Below are positions 22,202-34,570 of a stretch of DNA of 64,000 nucleotides, piece after piece. Positions within the stretch are counted from its first letter, which is position 1, and every line of letters starts with the position of its first letter. Source of the DNA: Beroe forskalii (Eukaryota; Ctenophora; Nuda; Beroida; Beroidae); contig WFMF01000020.1 of NCBI GenBank assembly GCA_011033025.1, positions 124,001-188,000 on the forward strand, given 5' to 3'. Under the pieces are notes generated by a model. That model was given only the letters and a program-made list of their open reading frames with translations. It ran no database searches and was not told where the DNA came from. The position numbers and the translations under genes were made by a program.

Positions 22202-25200
22202 CCTTAGTCTCAGCTCATATATTTCATCTCCATTACAGTCGAAATGTAGAGTCTTATCAGCCAATGAAATATTTTGAAGTTATTGCGAAACTTTCCCTAA
22301 CATATATTATATCAATTCATGATGGTCGATTTATTAGTTGTAGCTTGATGACAGGACTATTATGAGAGTATTATTTTAAAGGCACATGGTACCGCGTACC
22401 ATGTGTACCTTGGTACCCCCTGAAATCAGTAGAATATCGGATAAGAATCTGAACAATGAGTTCTTCGCAACCAGGAGAGAAAAGGAAGAAGGTACTCTTC
22501 CGTATCAGGTGGTTCCTCGAGGTATAGGAGGAGTACAGTCTCCTCCTCCCTCAGGAACCATGAGTTCTAACATTCACGGAATTCTTTGGTTGTAAAACAG
22601 TTACAACTCAACGGTACTTACTATATCTAGCGTTATTTCGTTAATATGCTAGCAGGATTGGTCTCGATAATTGTTTTAAGTTTAGTTTTCTCGGTGGATG
22701 GTTTATAGTTGTAGGTTCTTGAATAAATCTTATTTTGCTATTTTCAGTCGCATTTAAATGAGAGCTTGTAAATGTAAGCACTAAATTTTCAGTTTTCTTG
22801 TTCCAGCGAATGGGTCATAATTCTACTGTTATTACCCACAACTAAATACAGAACTCTCATAGTCATATTTATTAACAGTTGTTGAATTTGTTTAATTTGA
22901 ATAAGTGCGGCACATCGCTATCAAGAGCTAATTTTCCAATCAGGGTCTGTACCAAATGTCAAGGAACCAGTTGGTACCAGGCATTTTACAATTAGCAAAA
23001 TAATAACTAATAATGTTATGTTTAAATTGTAACTGCCTGTGCCCTGCAATCTTACAAATGCTATAGTGCTGTAGCTCAAACTCGCAGCCTGGTTTCTTTT
23101 ACATCGTACCCGTTTTCTTTTTTGGTTGTCGTCTAAATTTGGAAAGTTTTATTTTTTGCATCCACAAATTTCGTGTCTTTTCTAATTGGTAAACAAATAT
23201 AAATTTGTTTATAAAGGTTATGCATAACGTATGTTGCATGCAATTTCGCCAAGCCCATATTATTGTTTGCAAGCCTTCAGCAGATGCATTTGCATTAAAC
23301 TTCTATGGGTTTGAAGACCCAATATGTTGTTGCTAAATTTGCTCTGTTATTCTGTAAATGCTGCTTAAACTTTAAATAAACCTCTATTTCGGTAAGAGTT
23401 AAGTCATCGACTTGTAACAATTTATCTATGCCATATAACATATATATTTGCATACTTTCCCTCCAAGTTTTTAGTTCTGTGGTGTTGTTGCTCAGTTATT
23501 CAGATCCGGACTTCTGGCTGCTGCAGGGCGTATAGGCGGAGTCCTGACTTTCCAACGAATACTGGGATGCATGTCTTAACAGTCAGAAGTGTTATAGTTG
23601 GGTGTGTTAGAGCCGGCTTATCTTCATCCTTACTCCAGTGCACGAACTAAAATATATAGGGTTTATTTCTCAGCTGATGCTGAGAGTTTTGCGATACGGT
23701 ATATGTAGCAAAGATTTTTTTTGGCAATTTTGTCATCCAATCCAATCAGCCTTGCAGTGGATCTTTCTGTGAAACTGGTTCGAAAGCTTGTGCTTTTTGA
23801 ATCTAGTTATAGCTACAGCTTATACAAAACTTTTGATAGACGCGCATACATTTTCACAAATCGCAATCATCTAAGAGAAATTTGGTTTTTTAATCATCCA
23901 TAAAGCTCCTCCCTCAAATTCAAATCCAAACTGATTTATTTCATAAATTTCAATAAGCATTCGTTCAAATATAGCTTTTATGTCACATCGGTCCCATTAA
24001 GAATACCATTTTTACATCTAAGAAGTTATTATAGTTCAGAGGGACACTGGCAAAAGGGGCAGTGTGGGTGTTAATTTGAACAAATAGGGAAAATGGTGGG
24101 CTGCACAACAGCAGAATGCTGGCCAACGCGCTACTCAAACTCCTCAACTCTTCTTCCGACCTTTGACCTCCCAGGGTTGCACCAGGTTCTGTATGGGATG
24201 TCAAATTGCCTTGCCCTATTGGACGTGTGCTTATACGTGATAAATCCCTGGTCTAATACAGGGTGCGCCCTCTGGTTTATCAATTATAGCATCGAATAGA
24301 GGCGGGTCAGCTATAATTTAGACCGTTCTAATGGGCAGGTACATTGACGGTTTTATCTCACTTACAACCACTGTCAATGCTATTCAATTAATATAACTAT
24401 TCTACAAATTATATTCGTAAAATTCCAGAAACAGCTTCCTCCCGCCATTACACAGAAATAGAATATGCCAAACTTTGACGGCATATATGCTTGAAGTTTG
24501 GACAGAAATGTGGCTGCTGCGATCAGCTCGTTTTAAACACACAACACCGTGATAACATGTGAACAATCCCCGGAACCCATTACTCAACCTATCGCAATGT
24601 TGGGATAGCGTTTCATGTTACTGCCGGCATTTAACGAAGTTGACAGAGTTGGATGAATTCATAAATATTTGAGCTCGGCCAAATGGAGGTGGTGACAGAA
24701 ATAGACAGGACGCCTACGTCATCAGTACATTGACTGGCGGTTAAATCATCAATTAAATTCCATTTAACCTAATCACCTGGGAGCAGTGCTGAAAACACAT
24801 GCTTATAAAAAATTATACTGGCACCGGATAAAATGCACGCCGTTCTGTGCAGCTTTGTTTGAATTGGAAAATCACCCCCAGTAAATTCACTCCTGATCAC
24901 CTGATCCTGATAAGATATTTCCTTGTGTTTGAATATCAATTGTCAATATATATTGATCCTGTGTTAGCCTTCACGACACGTGGCTCTCCAGGTAACGACC
25001 TTAATAAGCTGAGGTAGGTGTGTCATGTGTGTATTCCTGACTGCTTTATATAAGTGAGCACCTGCAAGTGGATGGTCAACTACCAACGTCCAGCAGACGA
25101 CTCCGAAATAATGGAACTTAGGTGTTTTCCCACTGCCAAGACACAACTGATCGGGTGATAATATGGATGTACACAATGTACATTGCACAATTTGAATACC

Positions 25201-28194
25201 ATACACATGAAGCTTTCTCATCCTCCTCAGGCGACATTAGAATTCTGATATATCCGGCAGCAGCTGGGATTTGATCCGATGATGTCTCACACCATTCCAC
25301 TCCTCACACTCCTCCCCCACATCTTTTGACTTATCTTCTCTCTCCTAATTTCCATGTCTCCCTCTCCTTGTCTCCTGAGAGAAGGGGAATGTGCCACTCT
25401 GTGGGGTGTGTGCTCTTCTCTCTTACTACCTGTGAAGAGGTCATGTGCCAGCAGCTGTGTAGGTTACATGTGAGTTCATCAAGTTACCATTTTAAAGCAT
25501 GATGATGACATCACTTTCAGACGCCTGCAATAATCTTTGAAATATTTAGTATATATAAGGACATGAGATACCCGCGCACACGACAACAACAACTGCTGCT
25601 GCATCTGCTGATGACTTTACCCCGCTGCCCGACCAGCTTTCTTCAACTTATCTGTATAAACAGCAAGCGAGCTCCGGCATGTTTGATAGCGGGCTGCTGC
25701 GAATAAACGTGTGAGTTGCATGTGTTTATCCGCTGCATTAGCAGCATTTTGAGGATATTTGGCATTTGTAGGTCATTCAATCCATATTATAGTCTGCGTG
25801 TTTGCTATATACTACTATAGTCTTGGTGATTTCATAGGGAGTGGGAGCTTTGTTGATAGCTGCTTATGTTTTTCTATTTGTTTACTCCTGTTTCAATTGA
25901 AGTTGTTTATGTTTTTCTGTATGTTGACTCCTGTTCCAATTAAGATGTTTATGTTTTTCTGCTATTTGTTTATCCCTGTTTATTCGTGATTTTAAGTGTT
26001 TATTTCTGTTAATTGTTTGTAACCCCACTCTTTATAATCCCACTCTTTTGTTACCTCGCTCTTTAATCCTGCAGTGGGACATGTCTCCAGGGGTTTGATA
26101 TTTGAGTGAGCTCCCCATTATAACAACTCACACAAGACTCGAGTTACAACCACCATTGAACGCTGCACCCCCACACATTAATTCAATATGTCACACAGGT
26201 AGTCTGGACTGCATGTCCTCCCCCTAACTGATATTTAATACACAGGTGCACCCTCTAACAGTTGCTGTGCTTTGTGACTAATTTCATCTAAATACCGCTA
26301 GACGAAGGTCCTTCGCTGGGGGATTTAATCGAGCTATAAAGTTAGCGGTTCATCAACTCCTCATTTTATGTCATGATAGTGATGTCATGGTGTGCCAGCT
26401 GGGAATAACAGCTTGTGTTCCGATGCTGACATTTCGGGCAGTAACATCACAAACTTGCCATTAAATGTGGAACATTTTCCGGTGTATTTTGTCCCTAGAA
26501 ATAACGTCACTAATTTCTCCATATATGGTTTGTTGGTGACGTCTCCCATGTCCTTGCGACTTAGTGTGAAGATGGTACATCTACCATTCAGCAATGATTG
26601 CTCTTTGATGATTCGTTGATAATAGTGACGGATTATTTTCCTTTTGGTCTGCATTTACCGACCATATTATCACGCCTTTTCGTTTATATTTGATGAGTAC
26701 ATTTATTATTGTTTGTTTATTGTTTGAGCTAATATAATAGTTTTTTGTCCGACTGCTGCGGTCTAAACTCCATTATATAGGTTCATAACACGTGCTCAGG
26801 CTGACGCAGACTTTTATTTCATTTTTCATTTAAATTGGCAGAATTTTTATGAAAATAAACGTATACCATTCGAAGATAATCGAAGAAAATTTATGTTCAA
26901 TCTGGTTTCTGTACCTAGGTACTAGAAATTGAAATTTCCTTCTTTAATAATCATAAATGAAAATAAAATTTCTTTCGAAGAGTAACAAGTTTTTTGTTTT
27001 CTTTTTAAAACTTCAATTGGCCACCATTTCCGGTTAAAATATTCTAAATAAAGAAATAAAGCAGGCACACGGCAGCAGACCTTTGTCATTTTTTATTCAG
27101 TATTTTTTGAATGAAGCCGTAACTTATTTCGTCTTTTCCTGGTCCACGAGTGTCAGAATTTCTTAGGATTCGTACGTTGCTGTTTTTATCTACCTAATTA
27201 TTTTTAGTCTGCAAACCATATATGTATACTCGGGAAGTAACAAGAACCGGAATTACAGATAATCCCCGCGCGTCAAAAGTAGGAATTCCCTGTTCTTTGA
27301 GAGGAATTCTCTCTTTGATCCCTCTGTGTAGTGTAAGAAAAAGGAGAATTAACGGGTTAAACCCAGTGTCGTATGTAGGCTAGATATTATGTGTTTTTGG
27401 ATGTCGGCCGTTTGTCTCCCAGCCATCTGTTGAGTGTACGACTTAGTATGGGCTTGCAATTGTTAAAATTACCTCATGACAATGAATTTCCTGGAACTTT
27501 TGTTCTATCCACACTGTTTTCTGTTCACGGCTATCCACGTTCAGTTTAAATTGTGGTGACAAATTCAAATCTGTGATATTGGATGTCAGTGGGATTCTAT
27601 AGCATTATTAAACTGTGATAGTATTATTATTAAAGTTAGTGCGTTTCTAAGGCTTACGCTGCGTACTCACAGGTCAGCCGCCGAGAGGCGCCGAAATTCC
27701 ACTTCTGTTCTCCCTTCATGCCGTATTAACTTCTGACTTTGGTAGGGCAAATTTTCAATGAACAAAATTTTCAGCTTTACAGATGGCTGAATCCATATAT
27801 ATTTTCACTTAATGCTGGGTAAATTCGTTCGAACGAATGCATGCCTTGCTTTCTGCGTCAGCTGTTGACGCCAGAGATATTAACTTAATAATAAAAGTTG
27901 CACAGAAAATGTCAGTTTCTTTTTGGCCAGTTAAAGTGTTTCATTCTGTCATTACTTTCCTCGATTTAGAATAGTTTTATTTCGTTTATGTTGCTGTTGT
28001 TACAAGTTATTTAAATATGCCGGAGACGAGGTGTCGAGTCATGGAAAATGGAAATTAATCGCCTTCCTACAGTTACAATGCACGTAGCTGCGTTCGAACG
28101 CGAGTTGTAACTTTGTAAATGTTTCGAATTCGTTGTCACGCCCAGCTGCTCTGTGCACGCCCTTACCGTAAATATATTCCGCAAATTACTTCTT
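22202..28194. other. Intergenic region without a recognisable gene
   Basis: About 6 kb, A+T-rich. Noted inside: a perfect palindrome ACATGGTACCGCGTACCATGT at about 22,383-22,403, and members of the CRE-like repeat at about 24,735, 25,478 and 26,345. A promoter-like TATATAAGG lies at 25,552. Open frames are short and lack family features. Confidence 0.6.
25478..25710 (+). promoter_or_regulatory. Promoter-like block with candidate first exon
   Basis: A CRE-like TGATGACATCA (25,503-25,513) stands 38 bases before TATATAAGG (25,552-25,560). About 150 bases downstream, AATAAACGT is followed by a strong donor GTGAGT at 25,711. That is the arrangement of a TATA promoter plus a first exon, and could supply the 5' end of the seven-TM gene that begins right after an acceptor at 29,136. 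A 46-codon frame from 25,564 is open in the exon but is not evidence by itself. Inference. Confidence 0.3.
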
Positions 28195-28545
28195 CAAACA
28201 CACCCCGTCACTTAACCCCACCCCGTCATTAAACTCCACCCTGACACTTAACCCCGCCCCGTCACTTAACTCCACCCCGTCACTTAACCCTGCACAGGCA
28301 CTTAACTCCGCCCCTTCACTTAACCCCACCCCGTCACTCTCACTTAACCCCACCCCGTCACTTAGCCCCACCCCGTCACTTAACCCCACCCCGTCACTCT
28401 CACTTAACCCCACCTCCTTAACTCCACCCCGTCACTTAACCCCGCCCCGTCACTTAACTCCACCCCGTCACTTAACCCTGCACAGGCACTTAACTCCGCC
28501 CCTTCACTTAACCCCACCCCGTCATTAAACTCCACCCTGACACTG
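28195..28545. repeat. 18-base minisatellite
   Basis: About 19 copies of the unit CTTAACCCCACCCCGTCA with variants (TCCACCC, CCGCCCC, CTGCACAGG). A larger block of roughly 75 bases inside is itself duplicated (near 28,266 and 28,449), showing repeated unequal exchange. Minus-strand open frames here are repeat artefacts. Confidence 0.95.
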
Positions 28546-28962
28546 TGAGGGGTACGTGGGCCGAAACCCCTCCGTTTCCCTTTGTCACCTGCTGATGGGA
28601 CACCTACATCGCAGATGGCAGGGAGACCTTACAACTGTAGGGTAACCGCTGATGATTCACAATCTCTTCCGCCTCTTATGTCAATCCTTGAATTAGAAAA
28701 TCGATAATCAGTATTTTGTTATGTTTGTAGTATACCCATACACCTTTATAGATAAGACATTGGATTAACCCTACGCAGTCAATAAAGTTCCCTACCCTTC
28801 GTCCCCACCTTCTGTTCCCTAATTCCCACCCTTCGTTCACTACCCCATTCCCACCTTCGTTCACTACCCCATTCCACCCAACACCCACTCCCCCCACTAT
28901 TGCTCACCATTAACTTGTTAATGCAGCCTCTCACTCAGCAACTCTCACCCCACACTATTAAG

Positions 28963-29149
28963 AACCCCATCTCACCCTCTTGCCATGTAGATGTTCAACA
29001 CTCTCACACCCCACTCCTCACAATTTGAGTGCCTCACCTTACTGGTTGCAACCCTTTCACTATTGCAACCCCTCACTCAACCCCTCACCTAAATATTGAG
29101 AAAATGAGAACCCCTTCTCACCCTCTTGCCATGTAGATGTACAACACTC
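28963..29149 (+). repeat. 41-base direct repeat carrying the acceptor/ATG of the seven-TM gene
   Basis: 28,963-29,003 and 29,109-29,149 match at all but about three positions. Both contain CTCACCCTCTTGCCATGTAG followed by ATGTWCAACACTC. The second copy is the start of exon 1 of the seven-TM gene; the first is a 146-base-upstream decoy with its own AG and ATG in another frame. Confidence 0.9.
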
Positions 29150-32100
29150 GGTTAGTGGAGGTATTTGATGGTTTCTGCATCACCTTCCTCATCCCCCTCA
29201 CAGTCCTCACCCTGCTCCTCAATGTCCTTGCCCTCTCGGCTGTCATACGACTGAGGAAGGACACCCATGTCTCGGTGCTCGGACATCTTATCTTCTGTGA
29301 TATTCTCCTGGTTTTCTGCCAGTCTTACACACTCAAGGTAAGTAATTCCTGCACTTTTTGTGCTTTTTGAGTGCCACAAATAACATTGAATGATAAAAAT
29401 TCTTCAATGCAAAATCAATTCATTTCTCAAATGGATGAATATTTGATATATTGGTGTATATTATATTGCCTAGTGATTTGGGAACCATCCATCTTTTCCA
29501 ATTTGCACCTAAACCGAAATATAGAAAACCTGCCCCCCCCCCCAGGCGCTGGTAACAGGTCGTTCCATCTCCATGGAGCTCGATGTGATGTGTAACGTTT
29601 GCGGAGTGCTGTTCTCTGTGGGTGTTAGCGTTACCTGGTGGTGTCTCACTCTCGCTCACATCATCAAGATGTGGCAGGTCAGTTACCGGATAACCGGGGG
29701 CTTTTTCTGACATTCCCTTGTCATCGGGCAACAGGGGGCTTTTTCGTTATAATTTATATTCTCTCAAAAACTGACATGCCTTTCAATTACATTGCCTTCA
29801 CTAGCATTCTCTATTATGAAATTCCCTCTAATATTACGAACATTCACAATTCTGAACTTCCCTTAACTAACATTCACAATTCTGACATTCCCTTTATTAT
29901 AACATTCCCCGTCTTGACAACTGGGATAATTTCCATTATTCCATTGACGTTTTAAACCAATTTCACAGAACTGGGTGGTGGTTAAAGCCCTAAATTGGAG
30001 TTGACAACTGCTAATAATAACCGGTTATATGGTGTGGATGTGTTTTAATGAGTTGGTTTAGACCTTATTACTGGGGAAGTTATGGTGGTGTTGAGTGCCA
30101 ACTACTTCACGCTTTCCTCCTATATCATTATAAGCTGGGCAATTTTACACTTCAATTAAATATTTAAAGGAGGTGTGATTTTCCTACCTTTTTACTTACT
30201 AATTGGTTCTCACCCTAATTAACCTAATACAAGTACCCCTGAATTTATCTTGTTGATTTGGAGTAGGTGGTAGCATTTTTCAAATTTCTCACTCAATAAA
30301 AACTAGGTGGTGGTCCCAATTAAAATACGGCTTATAAATGTATTATTTATTGACAAGCCCTAATAAAAAACCCTTGTTTCTCCCTAATATCAGCAATGTT
30401 TGCCCCGCTCTGATAGTAAGCGTTTCAAAGTGACGTCATCATCATAGGTTAACGTAGTGAGTTGATGACGTCACGCCTCCTTTCCTCCTCTTGCAGCCCT
30501 TAACGTGAAGCTTTGTCAGGTTTCTCTCAAGACTTGGGTATTGGCTCTCTGTTGCTGGGATATGGGCTGTGGCCGCCGCTATGGCTATCTTCCCTTGCTT
30601 CAATGAGAGAGTGAGTGTGATCACAGCATCATTTACTGAAGCATTTACTGAGGCATCTTAACTGAATAAAATGCTGAGCCATGAAGTTCTGAACGTGACT
30701 CCTGTCAAGATACAACCGGAATTAATGCAGCATGATTTGTCATTAGCATTACGCATTATGTAAATTTTATGTTTGATCATGTCGTACTGATAACCTACAA
30801 CTGGTAATATCTGATGATCTTGTTAGCACTAATTACATGATTACTGTGAAGAAATGAGGGAAGTAATGAATACGACATTTGTGAGACATATCCAAAACTT
30901 ACTGATGATGACATGGATGAAAATATTCCGGAATGATTGTCAATTTTAGACTGTGTCTTTAACCTGCAAACGTCCAACGTGTTTCTTGACTAATGAAGTA
31001 ATGAAAATTAGCACTTCAGATGAAGATAGCAAACTGAATAATCAATTAATGGTGGTTCAGAATTTATATATCAATTTAAACGGGCATTTAGTTGATGTCA
31101 CTGTTAAAGTGAATGACAACCCCCCCCCCTTTGATAATTCCACTGCACATTCCCCCACCCCTGGTGGGGGACAGTGTCCCTGGACAGTGGACACCCTCAG
31201 ACTAACCATATCCCCCCTCAGAAGTACCACCTATCCTGGGCACCCTCAGACTTACCATGTTCCCCTCAGAAGTACCACCTATCCTGGGCACCCTCAGACT
31301 TACCATGTTCCCCTCAGAAGTACCACCTATCCTGGACACCCTCAGACTAACCATATCCCCCCTCAGAAGTACCACCTATCCTGGACACCCTCAGACTAAC
31401 CATGTTCCCCTCAGAAGTACCACCTATCCTGGACACCCTCAGACTAACCATGTTCCCCTCAGAAGTACCACCTATCCTGGACACCCTCAGACTAACCATG
31501 TTCCCCTCAGAAGTACCACCTATCCTGAACACCCTCAGACTTACCATGTTCCCCTCAGAAGTACCACCTATCCTGGACACCCTCAGACTAACCATGTTCC
31601 CCTCAGAAGTACCACCTATCCTGGTATCACCTAACCATGTTCCCCTCAGAAGTACCACCTATCCTGGACACCCTCAGACTAACCATGATCCCCTCAAAAG
31701 TACCACCTATCCTGGACACCCTCAGACTAACCATGATCCCCTCAGAAGTACCACCTTTCCTGGACACCCTCAGACTTACCATGTTCCCCTCAGAAGTACC
31801 ACCTATCCTGGACACCCTCAGACTTACCATGTTCCCCTCAGAAGTACCACCTATCCTGGACACCCTCAGACTAACCATGTTCCCCTCAGAAGTACCATAT
31901 CCTGGACACCCTCAGATACCATGTTCCCCTCAGAAGTACCACCTATCCTGGACACCCTCAGACTAACCATGTTCCCCTCAGAAGTACCACCTATCCTGGA
32001 CACCCTCAGACTAACCATGTTCCCCTCAGAAGTACCACCTATCCTGGACACCCTCAGACTAACCATGTTCCCCTCAGAAGTACCACCTATCCTGGACACC

Positions 32101-34570
32101 CTCAGACTAACCATGTTCCCCTCAGAAGTACCACCTATCCTGGACACCCTCAGACTAACCATGTTCCCCTCAGAAGTACCACCTATCCTGGACACCCTCA
32201 GACTAACCATGTTCCCCTCAGAAGTACCACCTATCCTGGACACCCTCAGACTAACCATGTTCCCTCAGAAGTACCACCACCTATCCTGGACACCTCAGAC
32301 TTACCACCTATCCAGGACACCCTCAGGCAACCAGTACCACCCATCCTGGGCACCCTCAGATTGACCATGTTCCCCTCAGAAGTACCACCTATCCTGGGCA
32401 CCCTCAGACTTACCATGTTCCCCTCAGAAGTACCACCTATCCTGGACACCCTCAGACTTACCATGTTCCCCTCAGAAGTACCACCTTTCCTGAACACCCT
32501 CAGACTTACCATGTTCCCCTCAGAAGTACCACCTTTCCTGAACACCCTCAGACTTACCATGTTCCCCTCAGAAGTACCACCTATCCTGAACACCCTCAGA
32601 CTAACCATGTTCCCCTCAGAAGTACCACCTATCCTGGACACCCTCAGACTAACCATGTTCCCCTCAGAAGTACCACCTATCCTGGACACCCTCAGACTTA
32701 CCATATCGCCCCCTCAGAAGTACCACTTATCCTGGGCACCCTCAGACTTACCATGTTCCCCTCAGAAGTACCACCTATCCTGGACACCCTCAGACTTACC
32801 ATGTTCCCCTCAGAAGTACCACCTATCCTGGACACCCTCAGACTTACCATGTTCCCCTCAGAAGTACCACCTATCCTGGGCACCCTCAGACTAACCATGT
32901 TCCCCTCAGAAGTACCACCTATCCTGGACACCCTCAGACTTACCATGTTCCCCTCAGAAGTACCACCTATCCTGGACACCCTCAGACTAACCATGTTCCC
33001 CTCAGAAGTACCACCTATCCTGAACACCCTCAGACTTACCATGTTCCCCTCAGAAGTACCACCTATCCTGGACACCCCCAGACTAACCATGTTCCCCCTC
33101 AGAAGTACCACCTATCCTGGGCACCCTCAGACTAACCATGTTCCCCTCAGAAGTACCACCTATCCTGGTACCACCTAACCATGTTCCCCTCAGAAGTACC
33201 ACCTATCCTGGACGCATGCCATGTGTGTAACAGATGACCGGGCCCTCTTCACCTTCTCCAAACTCACCACGGAGTACGAAGTGGCTTTCTCACTCTTCTA
33301 CACTGTGCAGTACGCTCTTCCTATTGTACTGTGTGCCTGCAGCATTGCTAAGGATATCTACACCCCTGCCAAGAGGATCAGAGACACTCATCCCATCCCC
33401 TTCTCCCCCTCTTATCTCACCCCCTCTTCCCACTCAGCTCATCCCCCATCTTCCCCACTCACCCCTCTTCCCCACTCACCCCCTCTTCCCCACTCACACC
33501 CTCTCCCCACTCACACCCTCTTCCCCACTCACCCCTCTTCCCAACTCAAATCATCCCCTTTTCCCCACTCATCTCACAGCCTCTTCTCCACTTAGCTTAC
33601 CCCAAACTCCTCTTTCCCACTCATCTCATCCCCCTCTTCTCCACACTACCTTCAGCCCCCTCTTCCCAATTCATCCCCCTCTTTCCCACTCACCCCTCTT
33701 CCCCACACATCTCACCCCGTCTTCCCCCACTCATCTCATCCCCCTCTTCCCCACTCAACTCTCTTCCCCACTCATCCCCTCTTCCCCACTCATCCCCCTC
33801 TTCCCCACTCACCCCCTCATCCCCCTCTTCCCCACCACCCCTCTTCCCCACTCACCCCCTCTTCCCCACATAAACTAGTCATCTCACTCCCTCTTCCCCA
33901 CTCACCCCTTCTTCCCCACTCACCCTTTCCTCCCCACCCATCCCCCTCTTCCCCACTCAGATCAGGACAGGGTGGTCGTGTACTGTGATGATCTTCTTCT
34001 CCTACCTTCTCTTCTACGTGCTGTGGTGGGTGGATGACATCAGCAGACACCTCTCTAAAACCACCTACCCCATCCCCACCTCGACCATAGTCCGCCGCAC
34101 TGTCTCTGTCATGGTGAGTGTTGTGGAAACACCACAGTAGAACTAGAACGCCTCCAGTTTTACAATATCCAGACCACAAAAGAGATTTAATTGATTGTAC
34201 AAAACAGTATACAGATCCAGAATTACCAGGTAATTCAGCACGTAAACGTGTCTCATGTACTGCAATCCGAACAAGAATTGATTCCATAACAAACAGAACT
34301 CCGAACTAACTCCCTCCCCTCCCGCAGTTCCTGTACCTGAAGCCTATCTCCAGTTTCCTGTGCATGTACCACTTCATGGCGGAGTTCCGTTCCTCCTTCC
34401 TCCGGATAATCCAGCTGGAGCAGAAGACCCTTGGTTCGGGGGGCTCCACTGCAGCTCTCTCGGAGCAGGAGTACGAGAGGATGTACACAGAGATAGAGGA
34501 TAACGAGGGCGTCCTGTCTGTCTCCATGCCGGCTAACTCTCCCATCAGTAATGCTGGAGCCGGCAGCTAA
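29137..34570 (+). CDS. Divergent seven-transmembrane receptor, probably class A-like GPCR
   Basis: Six exons assembled by splice sites and hydrophobicity: 29,137-29,337 (helices 1-2), 29,546-29,677 (helix 3, with [13 protein letters not shown]), 30,497-30,610 (helix 4), about 33,194-33,385 (loop 2 and helix 5), 33,961-34,113 (helix 6, ending in a WW pair), 34,328-34,570 (helix 7, [10 protein letters not shown] then a helix-8-like FRSSFLRI, and an acidic tail). Five exons are whole codons and all join in phase 0. No DRY, CWxP or NPxxY is intact; the helix 3 WW pair recalls Frizzled, while helix 7/8 looks class A, so the class is open. Odd points: an in-frame TGA at 30,506 in exon 3, no GT donor for 330 bases after exon 4, a 2-kb minisatellite in intron 3, and a CT-rich repeat before exon 5. 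The true N-terminus may lie in an unseen upstream exon. Ligand unknown. Confidence 0.72.
31190..33212 (+). repeat. 48-base minisatellite, about 42 copies, in the receptor intron
   Basis: The unit contains CCATGTTCCCCTCAGAAGTA, CCACCTATCCTGGACACCCT and CAGACTAA, 48 bases, equal to 16 codons. It is therefore open in several frames on both strands. Each unit holds a pyrimidine-rich CCCCTCAG, a splice-acceptor-like site. The last unit (33,181-33,212) runs straight into exon 4 in frame, so the satellite looks like amplification of the exon 4 acceptor. Variation (GGGCACC, GAACACC, ACTTACC, ACTAACC) is scattered and higher-order. Confidence 0.97.
33405..33958 (+). repeat. C/T-rich repeat ending in the exon 5 acceptor
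   Basis: About 550 bases of near-pure pyrimidine, built of variants of CCCTCTTCCCCACTCA of roughly 17 bases. The last unit, CTCTTCCCCACTCAG at 33,946-33,960, is the acceptor of receptor exon 5. The tract acts as a very long polypyrimidine stretch. Confidence 0.92.

Noticed and set aside
29137..29677. Frizzled-class assignment from the WW pair in helix 3
   Set aside because: No cysteine-rich domain or KTxxxW tail, and helix 7/8 looks class A; left unclassified.
31402..32364. 320-codon and several smaller open frames on both strands
   Set aside because: Produced by the 48-base (16-codon) minisatellite in the receptor intron; frames on both strands have equal claim.
33234..33878. 214-codon Pro/Ser-rich frame
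   Set aside because: Overlaps the receptor exon in another frame and then the CT-rich repeat; the other frame has the hydrophobic helix and correct splice phase.
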